From contig JADLHV010000049.1 of assembly GCA_020848595.1 (NCBI GenBank), positions 1 through 14,197 on the forward strand: a stretch of 14,197 bases of DNA, given 5' to 3'. The stretch comes from Bacteroidia bacterium. GTDB taxonomy: Bacteria > Bacteroidota > Bacteroidia > NS11-12g > UBA955. A program made the translations under genes and the position numbers. The notes under the pieces are model-generated. The model ran no database searches, was not told the origin of the DNA, and saw nothing but the letters and a program-made list of their open reading frames with translations. This document shows positions 1-8,147 of this stretch, piece by piece; the first letter of the stretch is position 1; each line of letters starts with the position of its first letter.

Positions 1-22
1 AAGAAAAAACGTTAAGAAAATA

Positions 23-45
23 GACCTAAACATGATTCAAAGGTC
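23..45 (-). terminator. Possible weak terminator after the histidine kinase gene
   Basis: On the minus strand, downstream of the kinase stop codon, GACCT (41-45) can pair with AGGTC (23-27) around a 13-base loop. A T-rich stretch follows, with short T-runs toward base 1. The stem is only 5 bp and the T-run is interrupted, so this is a weak candidate. The rest of bases 1-87 holds no gene that I can see on either strand. Confidence 0.25.
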
Positions 46-87
46 GGTATTGAAAACAAAGAATACAAGCCTCATGGTTCAACTTAA

Positions 88-2766
88 CTAAAGCATTTTT
101 TCTTCTGGAAGATAAATTGTAAAAGTAGTACCGACTCCCAATTCACTCTCGAGCTCAATATTACCACCTAAAGCTTCAATTTGCGCCTTTGTCATATTCA
201 ATCCGAGCCCCTTACCTTCTACAGAATAATTGAAACGCTTATACAGTCCAAAAACTTCTTTCCCATATCGCTCCAAGTCAATACCAATACCATTATCTGC
301 AACTTTTATAACATAATTGTGATTTAGTTTATCAATTTCAATATCGATTTCTGGTCGGCGTTCTGGTGAACGATACTTAATAGCATTATTAATTAAATTA
401 TAAATACTGCTCTTGAGAAAACTTTTAATAGTAAAAATCGATTTAGCATCATTAGCAATACGCATAGTAATGCGCGTATCCGACTCTAAAATCTGATGTT
501 CGAGGGTATGTTTTACGCTCATAATAGCTTCCTCAAAATCGACCATTTCGCGTTTAGAATTAATATCCGATCTGGCAGCCAAAATGATATTCAAATCTTG
601 TATTAAATCATCAATTTTTAGAATTGAGAAACGAATATGTTCAATTATTTTTTCCTTCTCTTCGTCATCGACATTTGGCATTTCAAACACCTCCGACAAT
701 CCCATTAAATTTGCTATTGGAGCTCTCAAATTATGAGAAACAATGTAATTGAATTGCATCAACTCATTGAATCTTTTTGTAAGCTCATTTAATAAATTGG
801 TTTTTTCTTCTTCTGAAGCTTTTAATAAATCGAAAGCTTCCTTTTCTTCAGTAATATCGCGTATAGCCGACTGTGTTCCCTTAATTAATCCATTTTCAAC
901 AATTTTAGTTACTCTTACTTCAAACCACCGTTTTGACTCATCTTTTCTATAGCCAGCGTATTCAAAAACAGTGCTCACATCTTCTCCAGCCATCCTTCTT
1001 TTGTGCCGGTCTTCAATATCAGCTTTGAACTCTAAGGCAACATGGTCTAAAAAAACAAAATCTTTTAATTCTTCCTCTTTAATGCCCACCATATCCATGA
1101 ATTGCTGATTCGAAAAAAGAATATGTCCATCAACATCATCTATAATCAATCCATCACTGATATTCTCAACCACATTTTTATATCGAGTTCTTTGCTTTTC
1201 TAAAGTCAACTCAAATTCCATCTGACTACTAATATCCTGAGAAGTTCCAATACTTCTAATTGGGTGGCCCTTTTCATCATAAAAGGTTTCACATCTTTCG
1301 TTGATATATCGAATTTTTCCTTCTGGAGTAATCACTCTATGATCAACATTGTATGCAGAATGTTGACTAACCGAATCCTGATATGCTTTATGTACTAATT
1401 CTCTATCATTGGGGTGGATGATACTTAAGAGATTATCGTAAGTACAAACAAATTGATGCTTATCGACACCAAACAAAGAGAAGGTCTCATCAGACCATAT
1501 CAATTCATTAGTTTTAAAATCATGTTCCCAGCTTCCAATCTTAGCAATTCTTTGTGCCTCGGCCATTCTAAGTTGACTTTGCTCTAATATCGATTCATGT
1601 TGTTTGCGTTGTGTTATTTCAAAATGGCTTACAACGAGTCTTGTAATATCATTTTCAAATTTAGAAATATGCAAAAGGAACCATTTATTAGATACGGCGG
1701 CAATACAAGGATATTCTAATTCGAAGTATTCTTTTTCATCATTCAAAACTGACATTAATCCTTCAAAAAGTCTTTTGGCATAAGTATCTCCAGTTTCGGC
1801 AGACTTTTTAATTAAATCAAAGTAATTTTCACCAATGTTTGTAATAAATAGATTCCTTCCATCACCAAATTTTGAAAAATCTATCCAATTTTCATTTACT
1901 TTAATAATGACACCTTCTTCATCAAGAATGGCGATATTGGCTTGCAAGGATTTAAGCGCACTTTTATTTAAAGCTTCACTTTCTAATAAGGCATATTCAT
2001 TTTCCTTTTGCTCTGTAATTAGATTTCTAATAGAAAGAAATTGTTCTATTTCATTGCGTTCATTCAAAACAGGGGTTATAACTGTATCAACCCAAAATAT
2101 AGTACCATCTTTGGCCATATTTTGAATTTGGCCTCTCCAAATATCCCCTTTGAGAATAGTCTTCCATAAATGTTCAAAGAATTCATTAGTATGATAACCA
2201 GAATTTACTAGACGATGATCCTTACCTATTAATTCTTGTCGTTTAAATTTAGAAATTTGAACAAAATTATCGTTTACAAATAATATAGCGCCTTTTTTAT
2301 CGGTTATAGAAACGATAGAACCATTATTGACTGCATTTTGAAACGACGTAAAAGCATTAGACATAAAGGCATTCAATTTATACGGTGTAATATCTTGAAT
2401 AAAGCCTTCTAAATCCATTGTTATACCATCATCACCAATATGAGCACTCGCTATTTCTCTCACCCATTTTATCTTACCTTGCCTACTAATTATTCTATAT
2501 TCGTTTACTACTGGCAAACTACTTTTAATTTGCTCTTGACGTTTTAGAGGTAGCCATTTTCTATCTTCTAAATGAACTAGATTCTGAAAGTCTATGACAC
2601 TTCCCTCTAATAATTCTGTTCTATCAAATCCAGTTAACTCTAAACAACCACCATCGAGCTTAATAAGCGTAAATGACTTATCCATTTTGCAACAGAAAAA
2701 CATTCCTGGTACTTGCTCAATTAGTTCACTTAAGAAATTTTCACCATATTTTGGCCTTTCATTCAT
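88..2766 (-). CDS. Soluble multi-PAS sensor histidine kinase
   Basis: This 892-residue kinase has no signal peptide or membrane segment, so it should sense something in the cytoplasm. The N-terminal three quarters look like a chain of about five PAS modules, at roughly residues 22-130, 145-255, 270-385, 405-515 and 530-640. Several end in the PAC-like D-I-T or D-I-S signature before the next linker. A coiled linker leads to the dimerisation/phosphoacceptor domain, with the H-box VSHNLRAP and phosphorylatable His678. The ATPase domain follows: N-box YNLINNAIKY (about 789-798), G1 box ADNGIG (Asp824) and G2 box GKGLGL (851-856). All residues needed for autophosphorylation are present. It starts at ATG 2766, 35 bases after the response regulator stop, so the two are probably co-transcribed and form a pair. 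No receiver domain is fused to it. The stimulus cannot be read from the sequence; the PAS modules could bind haem, flavin or a small metabolite, or only mediate contacts. Confidence 0.93.
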   Translation of the reverse strand: MNERPKYGENFLSELIEQVPGMFFCCKMDKSFTLIKLDGGCLELTGFDRTELLEGSVIDFQNLVHLEDRKWLPLKRQEQIKSSLPVVNEYRIISRQGKIKWVREIASAHIGDDGITMDLEGFIQDITPYKLNAFMSNAFTSFQNAVNNGSIVSITDKKGAILFVNDNFVQISKFKRQELIGKDHRLVNSGYHTNEFFEHLWKTILKGDIWRGQIQNMAKDGTIFWVDTVITPVLNERNEIEQFLSIRNLITEQKENEYALLESEALNKSALKSLQANIAILDEEGVIIKVNENWIDFSKFGDGRNLFITNIGENYFDLIKKSAETGDTYAKRLFEGLMSVLNDEKEYFELEYPCIAAVSNKWFLLHISKFENDITRLVVSHFEITQRKQHESILEQSQLRMAEAQRIAKIGSWEHDFKTNELIWSDETFSLFGVDKHQFVCTYDNLLSIIHPNDRELVHKAYQDSVSQHSAYNVDHRVITPEGKIRYINERCETFYDEKGHPIRSIGTSQDISSQMEFELTLEKQRTRYKNVVENISDGLIIDDVDGHILFSNQQFMDMVGIKEEELKDFVFLDHVALEFKADIEDRHKRRMAGEDVSTVFEYAGYRKDESKRWFEVRVTKIVENGLIKGTQSAIRDITEEKEAFDLLKASEEEKTNLLNELTKRFNELMQFNYIVSHNLRAPIANLMGLSEVFEMPNVDDEEKEKIIEHIRFSILKIDDLIQDLNIILAARSDINSKREMVDFEEAIMSVKHTLEHQILESDTRITMRIANDAKSIFTIKSFLKSSIYNLINNAIKYRSPERRPEIDIEIDKLNHNYVIKVADNGIGIDLERYGKEVFGLYKRFNYSVEGKGLGLNMTKAQIEALGGNIELESELGVGTTFTIYLPEEKML

Positions 2767-2801
2767 CGAATTGCAAAGTAAATCAATTCTAAGATAATCT
2801 A

Positions 2802-3212
2802 CTATTGAATGAGTCTCATTATCTTAGAGACTTTTTGAATAGTCAAAGGTTTGATAATGTAGTCTTTGACTATTTTATAAGACAGAGCACGTTCCATATC
2901 TACTGGATTTATAGAAGAGGTAAAAATAAATACCGGAATATTTTGTTGGATATTTAAGGCAGATAGTTCATCAAGAAAAACCCATCCATCTTTGATAGGC
3001 ATGTTCAAATCTATCAAAATCACAGAAGGAACATCTTTACCAGTTTTAATTGCTTCGAGTAAAGATTCCATGGCTTGTTCGGCACTTGTGAAACTTGACA
3101 ATCTTTCACAAAAATCAACATTTTTAACTAACAATTGCGTGAGATAAATGATTACCTCATCGTCATCTATTATATAGGCTAAATCAACTTTGTATTTATC
3201 AGCAGCAGTCAC
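2802..3212 (-). CDS. Single-domain CheY-like response regulator
   Basis: This 136-residue protein is a receiver domain with no output domain. The acidic cluster IIDDDE (Asp16-Asp18) binds Mg2+, and Asp68 in LIDLNMP is the expected phosphorylation site. Thr98 in IFTSS and Lys121 in the KP pair complete the receiver active site. Without a DNA-binding or enzyme domain, it presumably acts by protein contact or as a phosphorelay intermediate. The start is GTG at 3212; an in-frame stop lies two codons upstream (TAA, AAA, GTG), so no longer start exists and no ATG gives a complete receiver fold. It precedes the multi-PAS kinase by 35 bases on the same strand, which argues that they are partners. The relatively long gap upstream (3213-3326) suggests its own promoter, but I found no good match to the Bacteroidota consensus there. 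Confidence 0.9.
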   Translation of the reverse strand: MTAADKYKVDLAYIIDDDEVIIYLTQLLVKNVDFCERLSSFTSAEQAMESLLEAIKTGKDVPSVILIDLNMPIKDGWVFLDELSALNIQQNIPVFIFTSSINPVDMERALSYKIVKDYIIKPLTIQKVSKIMRLIQ

Positions 3213-3292
3213 TTTTTATTTATACCACTACAAATAAAATAAATTTTATGAGAAATAAAAATAAATTGACAACTAAAGTCAAAACAAATTTT

Positions 3293-3314
3293 AAAAAAGG
3301 CCGGAAGAATGCCT
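3293..3314 (-). terminator. Possible terminator after the metallophosphoesterase gene
   Basis: Just past the TAA of the metallophosphoesterase gene, the minus strand can form AGGC (3311-3314) paired with GCCT (3298-3301) over a 9-base loop, followed by six Ts (3293-3298 on the complement). The position and T-run fit an intrinsic terminator for the four-gene run. The stem is only 4 bp, and a competing GAAT/ATTC pairing exists nearby, so confidence is low. Confidence 0.35.
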
Positions 3315-3326
3315 ATTCGCTATACT

Positions 3327-4655
3327 TTACACCAAAGTTAAAATTCCAATTTCGGGTCTTATCCCTAATCGACCTGGATAACCCAAATATCCAAAACCTC
3401 TGTTAACATATAATTGTTGCTCATTAAAAGTGTACAATCCAGCCCATTGCTTATACATATATTTCACTGGACTCCATTTAAAACCAGCTGTTTCGATACC
3501 AAATTGTGCTCCATGTGTATGCCCAGATAAGGTTAAAGCAATATTGGTTTTATTTAAAACTTGCGACTCAAAATGACTTGGATCATGCGATAATAAAATT
3601 TTGAATGGATGATCACTCACACCCTCTAGGGCTTCATCTAAATTGCCATATTTAGCAAATCGACCTCTAGCGCCATAATTTTCTACTCCAATTAATGCCA
3701 TCGAATCGCCGCCTCTACTTATTATTCTATTTTCATTCAGCAAAATATCCCAACCCATTTGCTTGTGCTTATTAATCAAATTTTCTAAATTAGCTTTTTG
3801 CATTGGAGACATATGCGACTTATCTTTCTGTGAACTATTGCCTTTGAATTCTACTTTATCTGGCCAATTGTGATAATCGCCATAATCATGATTACCTAAA
3901 ATACTATAAATACCCATTGGCGCCTTTAATCTTCCAAATAATTCCATATAGTCTTCATTCATCTCTTCTGAAATATTATTGACTAAATCACCTGTGAAAA
4001 ATATAATATCTGGTTTTTCTTTAATTAGTTTTTCAACGCCCTTTTCAACTGCATCTTTATCCCAAAAACTTCCTGAATGTATATCACTTAAATGTCCAAT
4101 TCTTAAACCTTTAAAACCCGGAGGAAGTCCACTGATAGGCACATCCACTCTATGAATTTTATAATTATGAGCCCCTCTTACAACACCATAAGTTAAACTT
4201 GCAAAAGACAATCCACCTAAACCAATACTAACTTGAGAAATAAACTTCTTTCTACTGACTAAAAATCCTGTATTAGAATCGTCAACTTGATTGTCTTTCT
4301 TGCCAGATATCCAAGAAATAATTCCATTAAAAATACGATAAATATCTTCCATCAACATAGGAATCATCATCAAAACTTTTGCTAAAAACAAAGCGAAGAA
4401 CATTCCAGAAATTACGGTTCTAATATTCTTCTCTATCATTCCGTGATACCCGGCCATTCCGAGAATACCAAAAACATAGAATGAAATATTAATAACCCAG
4501 TAAGTAATACGAATACCACGACGCAAACCGCTGCTTAAATCGGCTGTAAGGGTGCGAATAGCCTGATAGGCATATAAATCGAATAATACGACCAGTGAAA
4601 TGGCCAAAAAAACTCTTAATAACATTGGAATTAAGGATATGACAGATTGGAACAT
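3327..4655 (-). CDS. Membrane-anchored calcineurin-like metallophosphoesterase (YkuE/YaeI type)
   Basis: This 442-residue protein has two parts. Residues 1-110 contain about three hydrophobic membrane segments (roughly 8-30, 50-70 and 80-103). A charged linker follows, then a fourth hydrophobic stretch at about 142-158. The C-terminal half is a calcineurin-like phosphoesterase with the full two-metal motif set: SDIH (Asp191, His193), TGDLVNN (Asp223), LGNHDYGD (Asn255, His256), SHDP (His357) and SGHTHG (His379, His381). All metal ligands are present, so it should be an active phosphatase or phosphodiesterase. The substrate is unknown; relatives such as YaeI and YkuE are linked to phosphodiester or envelope-lipid substrates. 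The stretch SRKKFIS (134-140) before the fourth hydrophobic stretch resembles a Tat motif with its second arginine replaced by lysine. The gene starts 4 bases after the S41 peptidase stop and is the last of a four-gene run. Confidence 0.9.
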   Translation of the reverse strand: MFQSVISLIPMLLRVFLAISLVVLFDLYAYQAIRTLTADLSSGLRRGIRITYWVINISFYVFGILGMAGYHGMIEKNIRTVISGMFFALFLAKVLMMIPMLMEDIYRIFNGIISWISGKKDNQVDDSNTGFLVSRKKFISQVSIGLGGLSFASLTYGVVRGAHNYKIHRVDVPISGLPPGFKGLRIGHLSDIHSGSFWDKDAVEKGVEKLIKEKPDIIFFTGDLVNNISEEMNEDYMELFGRLKAPMGIYSILGNHDYGDYHNWPDKVEFKGNSSQKDKSHMSPMQKANLENLINKHKQMGWDILLNENRIISRGGDSMALIGVENYGARGRFAKYGNLDEALEGVSDHPFKILLSHDPSHFESQVLNKTNIALTLSGHTHGAQFGIETAGFKWSPVKYMYKQWAGLYTFNEQQLYVNRGFGYLGYPGRLGIRPEIGILTLV

Positions 4656-4659
4656 CTAA

Positions 4660-6303
4660 TTAATAGTCAAAGCTACGTGTTTTGTTATTACCAATATTCA
4701 AAATCTGATTGTATTTCTTTAAAACCTCCAAACTTTTCGAGAAAAGTCCTTCTTCCTCATTGAGAATCATCGAACGTCCTTGTGCTCCAAACAAACGATA
4801 GGCAATAGCAGACTTGAGATGTTTGGCTATTATATCATTTGTTTTACGTGAAGATTTTAGATTGCGTAGATATGAAATTCGAGAAGCGGTTTTGATAAAA
4901 TTCAACACATATTGTTCTGAGACCTCAAATCCAGATTTAAAACTTAATAAATCCTTATACTGTGCTTTGGCTTTATCTAGTACTTGATGCATATGATCTA
5001 GAAGATAAATATCAAATATTCGGCTGTAAAACAATCCAGGAATTAACATCTCAATTTCTGTACTATCACTAATTGTATCTCTTAAAAATATATCTGGACG
5101 AATACCACCACCCATAGTTAAGAAACGACCATTTTTAGTAAAGAATTCTTTTTTAATCTTTGGATCTAGTATTGGATTCAAGGTATCCTTAAATACATCT
5201 CTGCTATATATTTCATTTTTATATGCCTCTATATCCTTTAAGTAAGGCTTTTGAATACTTCTTCCACTAGGTGTATAATATCTTGCTATTGTTAAACGCA
5301 AAAGCGAACCATCACCTAATCTAAATGACTCTTGCACCAAACCTTTGCCAAATGACCTATTCCCCATCACTACAGCACGATCATTATCCTGTAATGCGCC
5401 TGCAAGTATTTCACTAGCAGATGCTGTGTTGTGATTAACTAATAAAACCAGTTTACCATCTTTAAATACACCATTACCGTCTGCTATATAATCATGCCTT
5501 TGTCTTTTATTTCCATAGGTATAGGCTATTAATTCATCTTTCTCTAAAAACTCATTGGCTATTGCAACAGCTTCTGTTAACAATCCGCCTCCATTATTGC
5601 GCAAATCTAAAATGAGGTCTTTCATACCTTGTTGTTTTAGTTGCTCGAGGGCATTAATAAATTGCTCATGTGTACTGCCACTAAAACGTTCTATTTGTAT
5701 ATAACCTAAGGTTTTATTAACCATGTAAAAAACAGCCGAACTATTAATGACAATTTGCTCTTTTACAATTTTTATCTTTAAACTTTTTCCTGTTTTTCTC
5801 CTGTAAATATCTAATTGAATTTCTTTATCTGCAATACCTTGAATGGCTTCACGAATTGCATATACATCTAAACTGTCTACTAATCTTTTACCATTAATAG
5901 CAATCATTCTGTCTCCAGCAGCTATGCCCGCCTTATCTGCAGGACCGCCAGCTGTTACACTATAAACAAAGGGTGTATCTTGATACTTGATATACTCTAT
6001 GCCCAATCCTTCATAATTTCCTCTAATTTGTCTTTCATTAATTTCGGTTAATGCAGGAGGGATATATGTACTATGAGGATCTAACTGTGCTAACAACTGC
6101 TCTATGGTTTTTTGTTGCAGCACGTCATTATTAGTAGAGTCGACGTAATCATTATCGATGATTTCAAAAATCTGTGAGAATTTATCTTTAGACTCTTTAT
6201 TAATACCCATGCCCATTGCTAAGCCTGTTGCCAAAATCAAAGCATAAACAATAGGTCGAAATGACCTCAAATTTTCTTTTAATTCTCCAGTAGTTTCGCT
6301 CAT
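4660..6303 (-). CDS. S41 family C-terminal processing peptidase
   Basis: This 547-residue serine protease belongs to the C-terminal processing peptidase family (CtpA/CtpB/Prc). A single hydrophobic segment at about residues 17-33 without a clear cleavage site suggests an N-terminal anchor, with the protease in the periplasm. Order: anchor, N-terminal helical segment with the LDPHSTYIPP motif (74-83), PDZ domain (about 95-180), then the catalytic core. Ser295 in NTASASEI is the predicted nucleophile, and Lys320 in SFGKGLVQ is the general base 25 residues later, the same spacing as in CtpB and the D1 processing protease; Gln324 is also conserved. The family cuts near the C-termini of exported proteins. 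A tail of about 140 residues (410-547), mostly helical, follows, as is usual in Bacteroidota members. The gene starts one base after the yicC stop and sits 4 bases before the metallophosphoesterase gene. Its substrate is not evident. Confidence 0.94.
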   Translation of the reverse strand: MSETTGELKENLRSFRPIVYALILATGLAMGMGINKESKDKFSQIFEIIDNDYVDSTNNDVLQQKTIEQLLAQLDPHSTYIPPALTEINERQIRGNYEGLGIEYIKYQDTPFVYSVTAGGPADKAGIAAGDRMIAINGKRLVDSLDVYAIREAIQGIADKEIQLDIYRRKTGKSLKIKIVKEQIVINSSAVFYMVNKTLGYIQIERFSGSTHEQFINALEQLKQQGMKDLILDLRNNGGGLLTEAVAIANEFLEKDELIAYTYGNKRQRHDYIADGNGVFKDGKLVLLVNHNTASASEILAGALQDNDRAVVMGNRSFGKGLVQESFRLGDGSLLRLTIARYYTPSGRSIQKPYLKDIEAYKNEIYSRDVFKDTLNPILDPKIKKEFFTKNGRFLTMGGGIRPDIFLRDTISDSTEIEMLIPGLFYSRIFDIYLLDHMHQVLDKAKAQYKDLLSFKSGFEVSEQYVLNFIKTASRISYLRNLKSSRKTNDIIAKHLKSAIAYRLFGAQGRSMILNEEEGLFSKSLEVLKKYNQILNIGNNKTRSFDY

Positions 6304-6304
6304 T

Positions 6305-7189
6305 TTATAGAACGTTCAGAAGCTGTTCCTTGATTTTTTCAAGTTCTTCTTTCATCAATACAACCGATTGTTGAATAGGAAAATAATACGCCTTACTGCC
6401 CATGGTATTGATTTCTCTTCCCATTTCTTGTGCGATAAAATTCAATTTTTTTCCACTAGCATCTTTCTCAAGACATTCTACAAAAAAATCTAAATGATGT
6501 CCTAATCTGCTTTTTTCCTCGCCAATATCATACTTCTCTAAATAGTAAATTATTTCTTGTTCAAAACGATTTTGATCCATTGAAATATCTTCTTTGTTTT
6601 CGAGTAGCGACTGTAATAATTTTCCTTTAATACTTTCTCTTCTAGGTATTTCTTCTGCTTCAACGGTTTTAACCAATTCTCTAATTTTAACAATACATTC
6701 AATAATATACTTGCTAATAGTAGCGCCTTCCGTCATCCTAAAATCATCGAACTTTAAAAAAGCACCATCCACAGTACCCATAATTAATTGCCAATCTTCT
6801 TCAGATACTTCTGTTTCTTCGTATTTTACCACATCTGGAAAAGCAATAATGGTTTGCAATAAATTAGGCGTTTCCATTCCTAGTGCACTCGACAAGACAT
6901 TAAGTTTATCAAAATAAGATTTAGCTAATGGCAGATTTACCGAAAGAGTATCGTTTATACTGCTATTGTCTTTCCGCTCAGCTATAATAGATATAGAAAC
7001 TGAACCTCTCTGGATTTTTGTATTTAAATGTTGTCTAAGTTCAATTTCCTTATCTTTAAAAGATTTAGGCATACGGATATTCAACTCTAGAAACTTATTA
7101 TTAAGAGATTTTATTTCAGTTTTGATGTTCCAGATATCATTCTCGAAATCTGAAGACCCAAAACCTGTCATGCTTTTGATTTGTACCAT
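6305..7189 (-). CDS. yicC: YicC family endoribonuclease
   Basis: This 294-residue protein matches the YicC/YloC family in length and ends. It opens with the family signature SMTGFG (residues 6-11) in the YicC-like N-terminal domain, and its C-terminal domain carries GREINTMGSKA (257-267), equivalent to the conserved E-x-N-T-x-G-S-K stretch of E. coli YicC. Family members are reported to be endoribonucleases, and E. coli YicC promotes decay of the small RNA RyhB; whether this holds here is inference. ATG 7189 is a good start because the signature normally sits within the first ten residues. Its first 22 bases overlap the end of the transporter gene, so translation is probably coupled. In many bacteria, Bacteroidota included, yicC is followed by gmk (guanylate kinase); here an S41 peptidase gene follows after one base. 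Confidence 0.93.
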   Translation of the reverse strand: MVQIKSMTGFGSSDFENDIWNIKTEIKSLNNKFLELNIRMPKSFKDKEIELRQHLNTKIQRGSVSISIIAERKDNSSINDTLSVNLPLAKSYFDKLNVLSSALGMETPNLLQTIIAFPDVVKYEETEVSEEDWQLIMGTVDGAFLKFDDFRMTEGATISKYIIECIVKIRELVKTVEAEEIPRRESIKGKLLQSLLENKEDISMDQNRFEQEIIYYLEKYDIGEEKSRLGHHLDFFVECLEKDASGKKLNFIAQEMGREINTMGSKAYYFPIQQSVVLMKEELEKIKEQLLNVL

Positions 7190-8067
7190 TTGAATTTTGT
7201 TGAAGTGATGAACACTCCTGCAAAAATGAGCATTATTGCTAATATTTTCTGCATATCCAAAGTATCTTTTTTCAGCAGTATGGCTATTATTGCAGCCAAT
7301 ATGGGTTGTAAATAGATATAAGCGCCTACTAGAGTAGGGCCTGCCTTAGTTATTGCCCAGGCATTTAATAGATACGTGACAAATGTTGTAAAAACGATTA
7401 TAAAGCCTATTTCTAAATAAATAGTCAGTGTCATTTCATGGAATTTACCTTCTATCAACTCGCCAATTCCAAATGGAAATACCAGAACTGTCCCAATTAA
7501 AAAAGTATATTTAGCAACAGTCAATGTATGATAATGCTTTAATAATTCTTTTGCGGCAACTAAAAAACCCGCAAATGACATGGCATTTAATATAATTAAT
7601 ATATCACCAGGTAATGTGGCATTATTAAAGGTGAAATTTCTTCCTGCCATTAAAACAACACAACCTAAACAGGCAATTATTACACCTATCAACTGAGCTA
7701 AAATAACTTGCTGTTTATTGACCAAGACATTTAATAATAAAGCAAAAATTGGTGTTGCCAACATCAATACTGCTCCATTAATCGGGGTAGTTATTTCTAA
7801 GCCCTTAAAAAACATCAACATATTTGCTGCAACGCCCAAAACACTGCATAAAAACATCCGTTTACCATGCTTTTTCCAATTTACTTTTTCCTTTGGACCG
7901 AATTGTGATGCAATTAAATACAATACAGTTGCCCCAGTAACGCGTATTATTATTAAACCAAAACCTTTGATATAGTGTGGCATAATGTCTTTTACCAAAC
8001 TATAAGTAACGGCATAGATTAAAGATACAATGAATAAAGCAATATGAACTCTTAAATTTTGAAGCAC
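7168..8067 (-). CDS. EamA/DMT superfamily transporter
   Basis: This 299-residue integral membrane protein has about ten hydrophobic segments arranged as two similar halves, typical of EamA-type drug/metabolite transporters (RhaT/YdcZ-like). Recognisable family stretches are the small-residue-rich helix around NGAVLMLATPIFALLL and, in the second half, LVGAYIYLQPILAAIIA, which is characteristic of the second EamA repeat. The substrate cannot be told from the sequence. The start is GTG at 8067: an in-frame TAG lies four codons upstream, and relatives begin at this position (M-x-x-N-L-x-x-H-x-A-L-F). An ATG at 8069 overlaps it in another frame but stops after five codons. The 3' end overlaps yicC by 22 bases, so this is the first gene of the run DMT transporter, yicC, S41 peptidase, metallophosphoesterase. 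I see no convincing promoter in the 80 bases upstream; the best -7 candidate (TAACTTAA near 8095-8102) is poor. Confidence 0.9.
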   Translation of the reverse strand: MLQNLRVHIALFIVSLIYAVTYSLVKDIMPHYIKGFGLIIIRVTGATVLYLIASQFGPKEKVNWKKHGKRMFLCSVLGVAANMLMFFKGLEITTPINGAVLMLATPIFALLLNVLVNKQQVILAQLIGVIIACLGCVVLMAGRNFTFNNATLPGDILIILNAMSFAGFLVAAKELLKHYHTLTVAKYTFLIGTVLVFPFGIGELIEGKFHEMTLTIYLEIGFIIVFTTFVTYLLNAWAITKAGPTLVGAYIYLQPILAAIIAILLKKDTLDMQKILAIMLIFAGVFITSTKFKWYKSKA

Positions 8068-8111
8068 ATTAATTAGCTATTGAATAGTTAAGAGTTAAGT
8101 TATTTGAAAAT

Positions 8112-8144
8112 TAAAAAAAAAGACCAAACGACTAATTTTTTTGG
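8112..8144 (-). terminator. Probable intrinsic terminator of the short-chain dehydrogenase gene
   Basis: Four bases past the TAA of the dehydrogenase gene, the minus strand reads CCAAA (8140-8144), an 11-base loop, TTTGG (8124-8128), then TC and a run of nine or more Ts (complement of 8112-8121). The T-run is strong but the stem is only 5 bp. It would separate the dehydrogenase transcript from the transporter-yicC run downstream. Confidence 0.45.
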
Positions 8145-8147
8145 ACA

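Noticed and set aside
2774..2781. Separate promoter for the histidine kinase (TTACTTTG on the minus strand)
   Set aside because: One mismatch to the -7 consensus and no -33 partner; co-transcription with the response regulator is simpler.
3333..3340. Response regulator promoter (TAACTTTG on the minus strand) inside the end of the metallophosphoesterase gene
   Set aside because: The -7 box matches, but no TTG lies about 20 bases upstream, so it was not listed as a feature.
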